Source of the DNA: CALIKW01 sp038998005
GTDB taxonomy: Archaea > Aenigmatarchaeota > Aenigmatarchaeia > CG10238-14 > SCSR01
Assembly: GCA_038998005.1 (NCBI GenBank)
Contig: JAVZIY010000040.1
Location: forward strand, 1-5,949
Length of the DNA stretch: 5,949 nucleotides
Direction: 5' to 3'
Shown here: positions 5,298 to 5,949 of the stretch, one piece after another
How the letters are laid out: each line of letters starts with the position of its first letter
Numbering within the stretch: the first letter of the stretch is position 1
Made by a program: the position numbers and the translations under genes
The notes under the pieces: model-generated
Told to the model about the DNA's origin: nothing
Seen by the model: only the letters and a program-made list of their open reading frames with translations
Database searches by the model: none

Positions 5298-5483
5298 TTA
5301 GCTTAGAACATCTAAAATCTTTGCTTTTATTTCAGCATTTCCTCCTTTTGGCAAAGCCAAAGCTTCACCACATTTTAAGCATTTAACAACAGAAGAAGCC
5401 TTGCTAAAAATTATTTGTTTGTTTTTACATTTTTTGCATTGAACTCTTAAAAATTTGCTATCAGGTAATTCTAAAATTTTCAT
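5298..5483 (-). CDS. rps27e: Small-subunit ribosomal protein S27e
   Basis: Zinc-binding protein of the 30S subunit, shared by archaea and eukaryotes. The 61 residues are the normal archaeal size. Two CxxC pairs, CKKC (16-19) and CLKC (35-38), form the zinc ribbon; after them GEALALPKGGNAEIKAKIL matches the typical conserved tail. It starts at ATG 4 bases after the L44e stop, with GTGAG just upstream as a modest Shine-Dalgarno that includes that stop codon, so it is probably translated in step with L44e. The L44e-S27e pair is a widely conserved archaeal arrangement. What follows here is the dimethylargininase-like gene, whereas aIF2-alpha and Nop10 commonly follow in other archaea. Confidence 0.95.
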   Translation of the reverse strand: MKILELPDSKFLRVQCKKCKNKQIIFSKASSVVKCLKCGEALALPKGGNAEIKAKILDVLS

Positions 5484-5487
5484 ATTC

Positions 5488-5763
5488 TCACTTTATTTCA
5501 AATTTTTTAGTCCTGAACCCCCTTTTGCTATGCATTTTCCCGCATTCCTTGCACTTAAGTCTTAAATCGACTCTTTTAGTTGGCTTTTCCCTTCCCTTTG
5601 GGTTTTCTTTTGGAAAGCTACCATAACCTTTCATCTTTCTCAAAAATCTTCTTTGTCCTTGAGCCAAAGTTCTTCTCTGCCTTTTCTTCGCCCTCTCAAC
5701 TGTATGTAAAGTATGTTTCTTGCAATAAGGACAAAATGTTCTTATTTCCTTTGGTATTTTCAT
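5488..5763 (-). CDS. rpl44e: Large-subunit ribosomal protein L44e
   Basis: Zinc-binding protein of the 50S subunit near the tRNA exit site, shared by archaea and eukaryotes. With the ATG at 5763-5761 it has 91 residues and the classic beginning MKIPKEIRTFCPYC. A longer reading from a TTG at 5772 would add three residues that do not fit the family, so I reject it. The zinc site is CPYC (11-14) and CKEC (71-74). Between them is the very basic region with KKRQRR, the conserved GQRRFLRKMKGYGSFPKENPKG segment in two parts (36-57), and DLRLKCKECGK. The start is 31 bases after the Gins51 stop and the stop is 4 bases before the S27e ATG, so it sits inside a Gins51-L44e-S27e cluster. Confidence 0.95.
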   Translation of the reverse strand: MKIPKEIRTFCPYCKKHTLHTVERAKKRQRRTLAQGQRRFLRKMKGYGSFPKENPKGREKPTKRVDLRLKCKECGKMHSKRGFRTKKFEIK

Positions 5764-5794
5764 GCTTCTCAATTATTCTTCCAAAAATTTAAAT

Positions 5795-5949
5795 TTATTT
5801 AATTTCTTCGACTAAACCTTTTTTTACTAGAACTTCAAAATTTTCAGTTGGGATTTCAGCTTCTTCACCTTCTTTGAAAGGACCATAAGTTTCTCCATCT
5901 ATTCCAACAAATTCAGAAATATTTTCTTTAAATCTAACTTTTTTCTTAT
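5795..5949 (-). CDS. GINS complex subunit Gins51, C-terminal B domain (partial)
   Basis: Part of the archaeal GINS complex, which joins MCM and Cdc45/RecJ-like protein in the replicative helicase. I translated this frame by hand: 50 residues ending at a TAA (5797-5795) and open to the window edge, so the N-terminal A domain and start lie outside. The visible piece is the small beta-rich B domain. It has VRFKENISEFVGIDG, then ETYGPFKEGEEAEIP and VLVKKGLVEEI, matching the family pattern of PeFvGxdG-x-xYGPfxxGd and a closing Leu-Val-Lys-Lys-Gly. A B domain at the C-terminus marks the Gins51 (Sld5/Psf1-like) type; in Gins23 it comes first. It lies 31 bases upstream of L44e on the same strand, a linkage of replication and ribosomal genes also seen in other archaea. 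Confidence 0.82.
   Translation of the reverse strand, partial: KKKVRFKENISEFVGIDGETYGPFKEGEEAEIPTENFEVLVKKGLVEEIK

Noticed and set aside
5764..5772. Earlier TTG start for L44e
   Set aside because: The three extra residues do not fit the family, whose proteins begin at the Met of MKIPKEIRTFCPYC.
5580..5792. 70-residue open frame on the plus strand
   Set aside because: It is antisense to L44e; the hydrophobic look comes from reading Lys/Arg codons backwards.

Overview
The window is AT-rich and very compact, and it reads as archaeal chromosome. Evidence for archaea is a Gins51 C-terminal domain, ribosomal proteins L44e, S27e and L13e, a TIP49/RuvBL-type AAA+ ATPase, an archaeal-style RtcA, TATA (box A)-like promoters and GGTGA-type Shine-Dalgarno sites. 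No intergenic gap exceeds about 110 bases. The low GC, short proteins, overlapping genes and a very divergent enzyme homologue would suit a small-genome lineage such as DPANN, but the lineage is inference. Eleven coding regions are supported, two of them cut by the window ends. No tRNA, rRNA, CRISPR array or mobile element was seen.

Left part (1-1663): the N-terminal part of an AAG/MPG-type 3-methyladenine DNA glycosylase runs leftward out of the window. It is divergent from rtcA (RNA 3'-phosphate cyclase), with only 26 bases between the two start codons. rtcA converges, with a 2-base gap, on an unrecognised 90-residue gene read leftward.

Middle part (1713-4460): a leftward gene cluster in the order hsp20, L13e, a zinc-ribbon protein with a C-terminal Hsp20/CS-like domain, and TIP49. 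It starts behind a TATA-like element and a good Shine-Dalgarno. The last three genes are tightly coupled: L13e overlaps the zinc-ribbon gene, whose stop codon lies inside the Shine-Dalgarno of TIP49. An imperfect 27-base inverted repeat follows the TIP49 stop. The pairing of a RuvBL ATPase with a CS/Hsp20-like protein resembles the eukaryotic R2TP chaperone (RUVBL1/2 with the CS-domain protein PIH1D1). This is the most interesting hypothesis in the window.

Right part (4497-5949): a second leftward cluster, Gins51 (C-terminal end), L44e, S27e, then an amidinotransferase/dimethylargininase-like protein. The last has the pentein-family layout but has lost the catalytic Cys, the His motif and the Asp of the EGGD motif, so it is probably a pseudoenzyme. 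It occupies the place after S27e where many archaea carry aIF2-alpha and Nop10.
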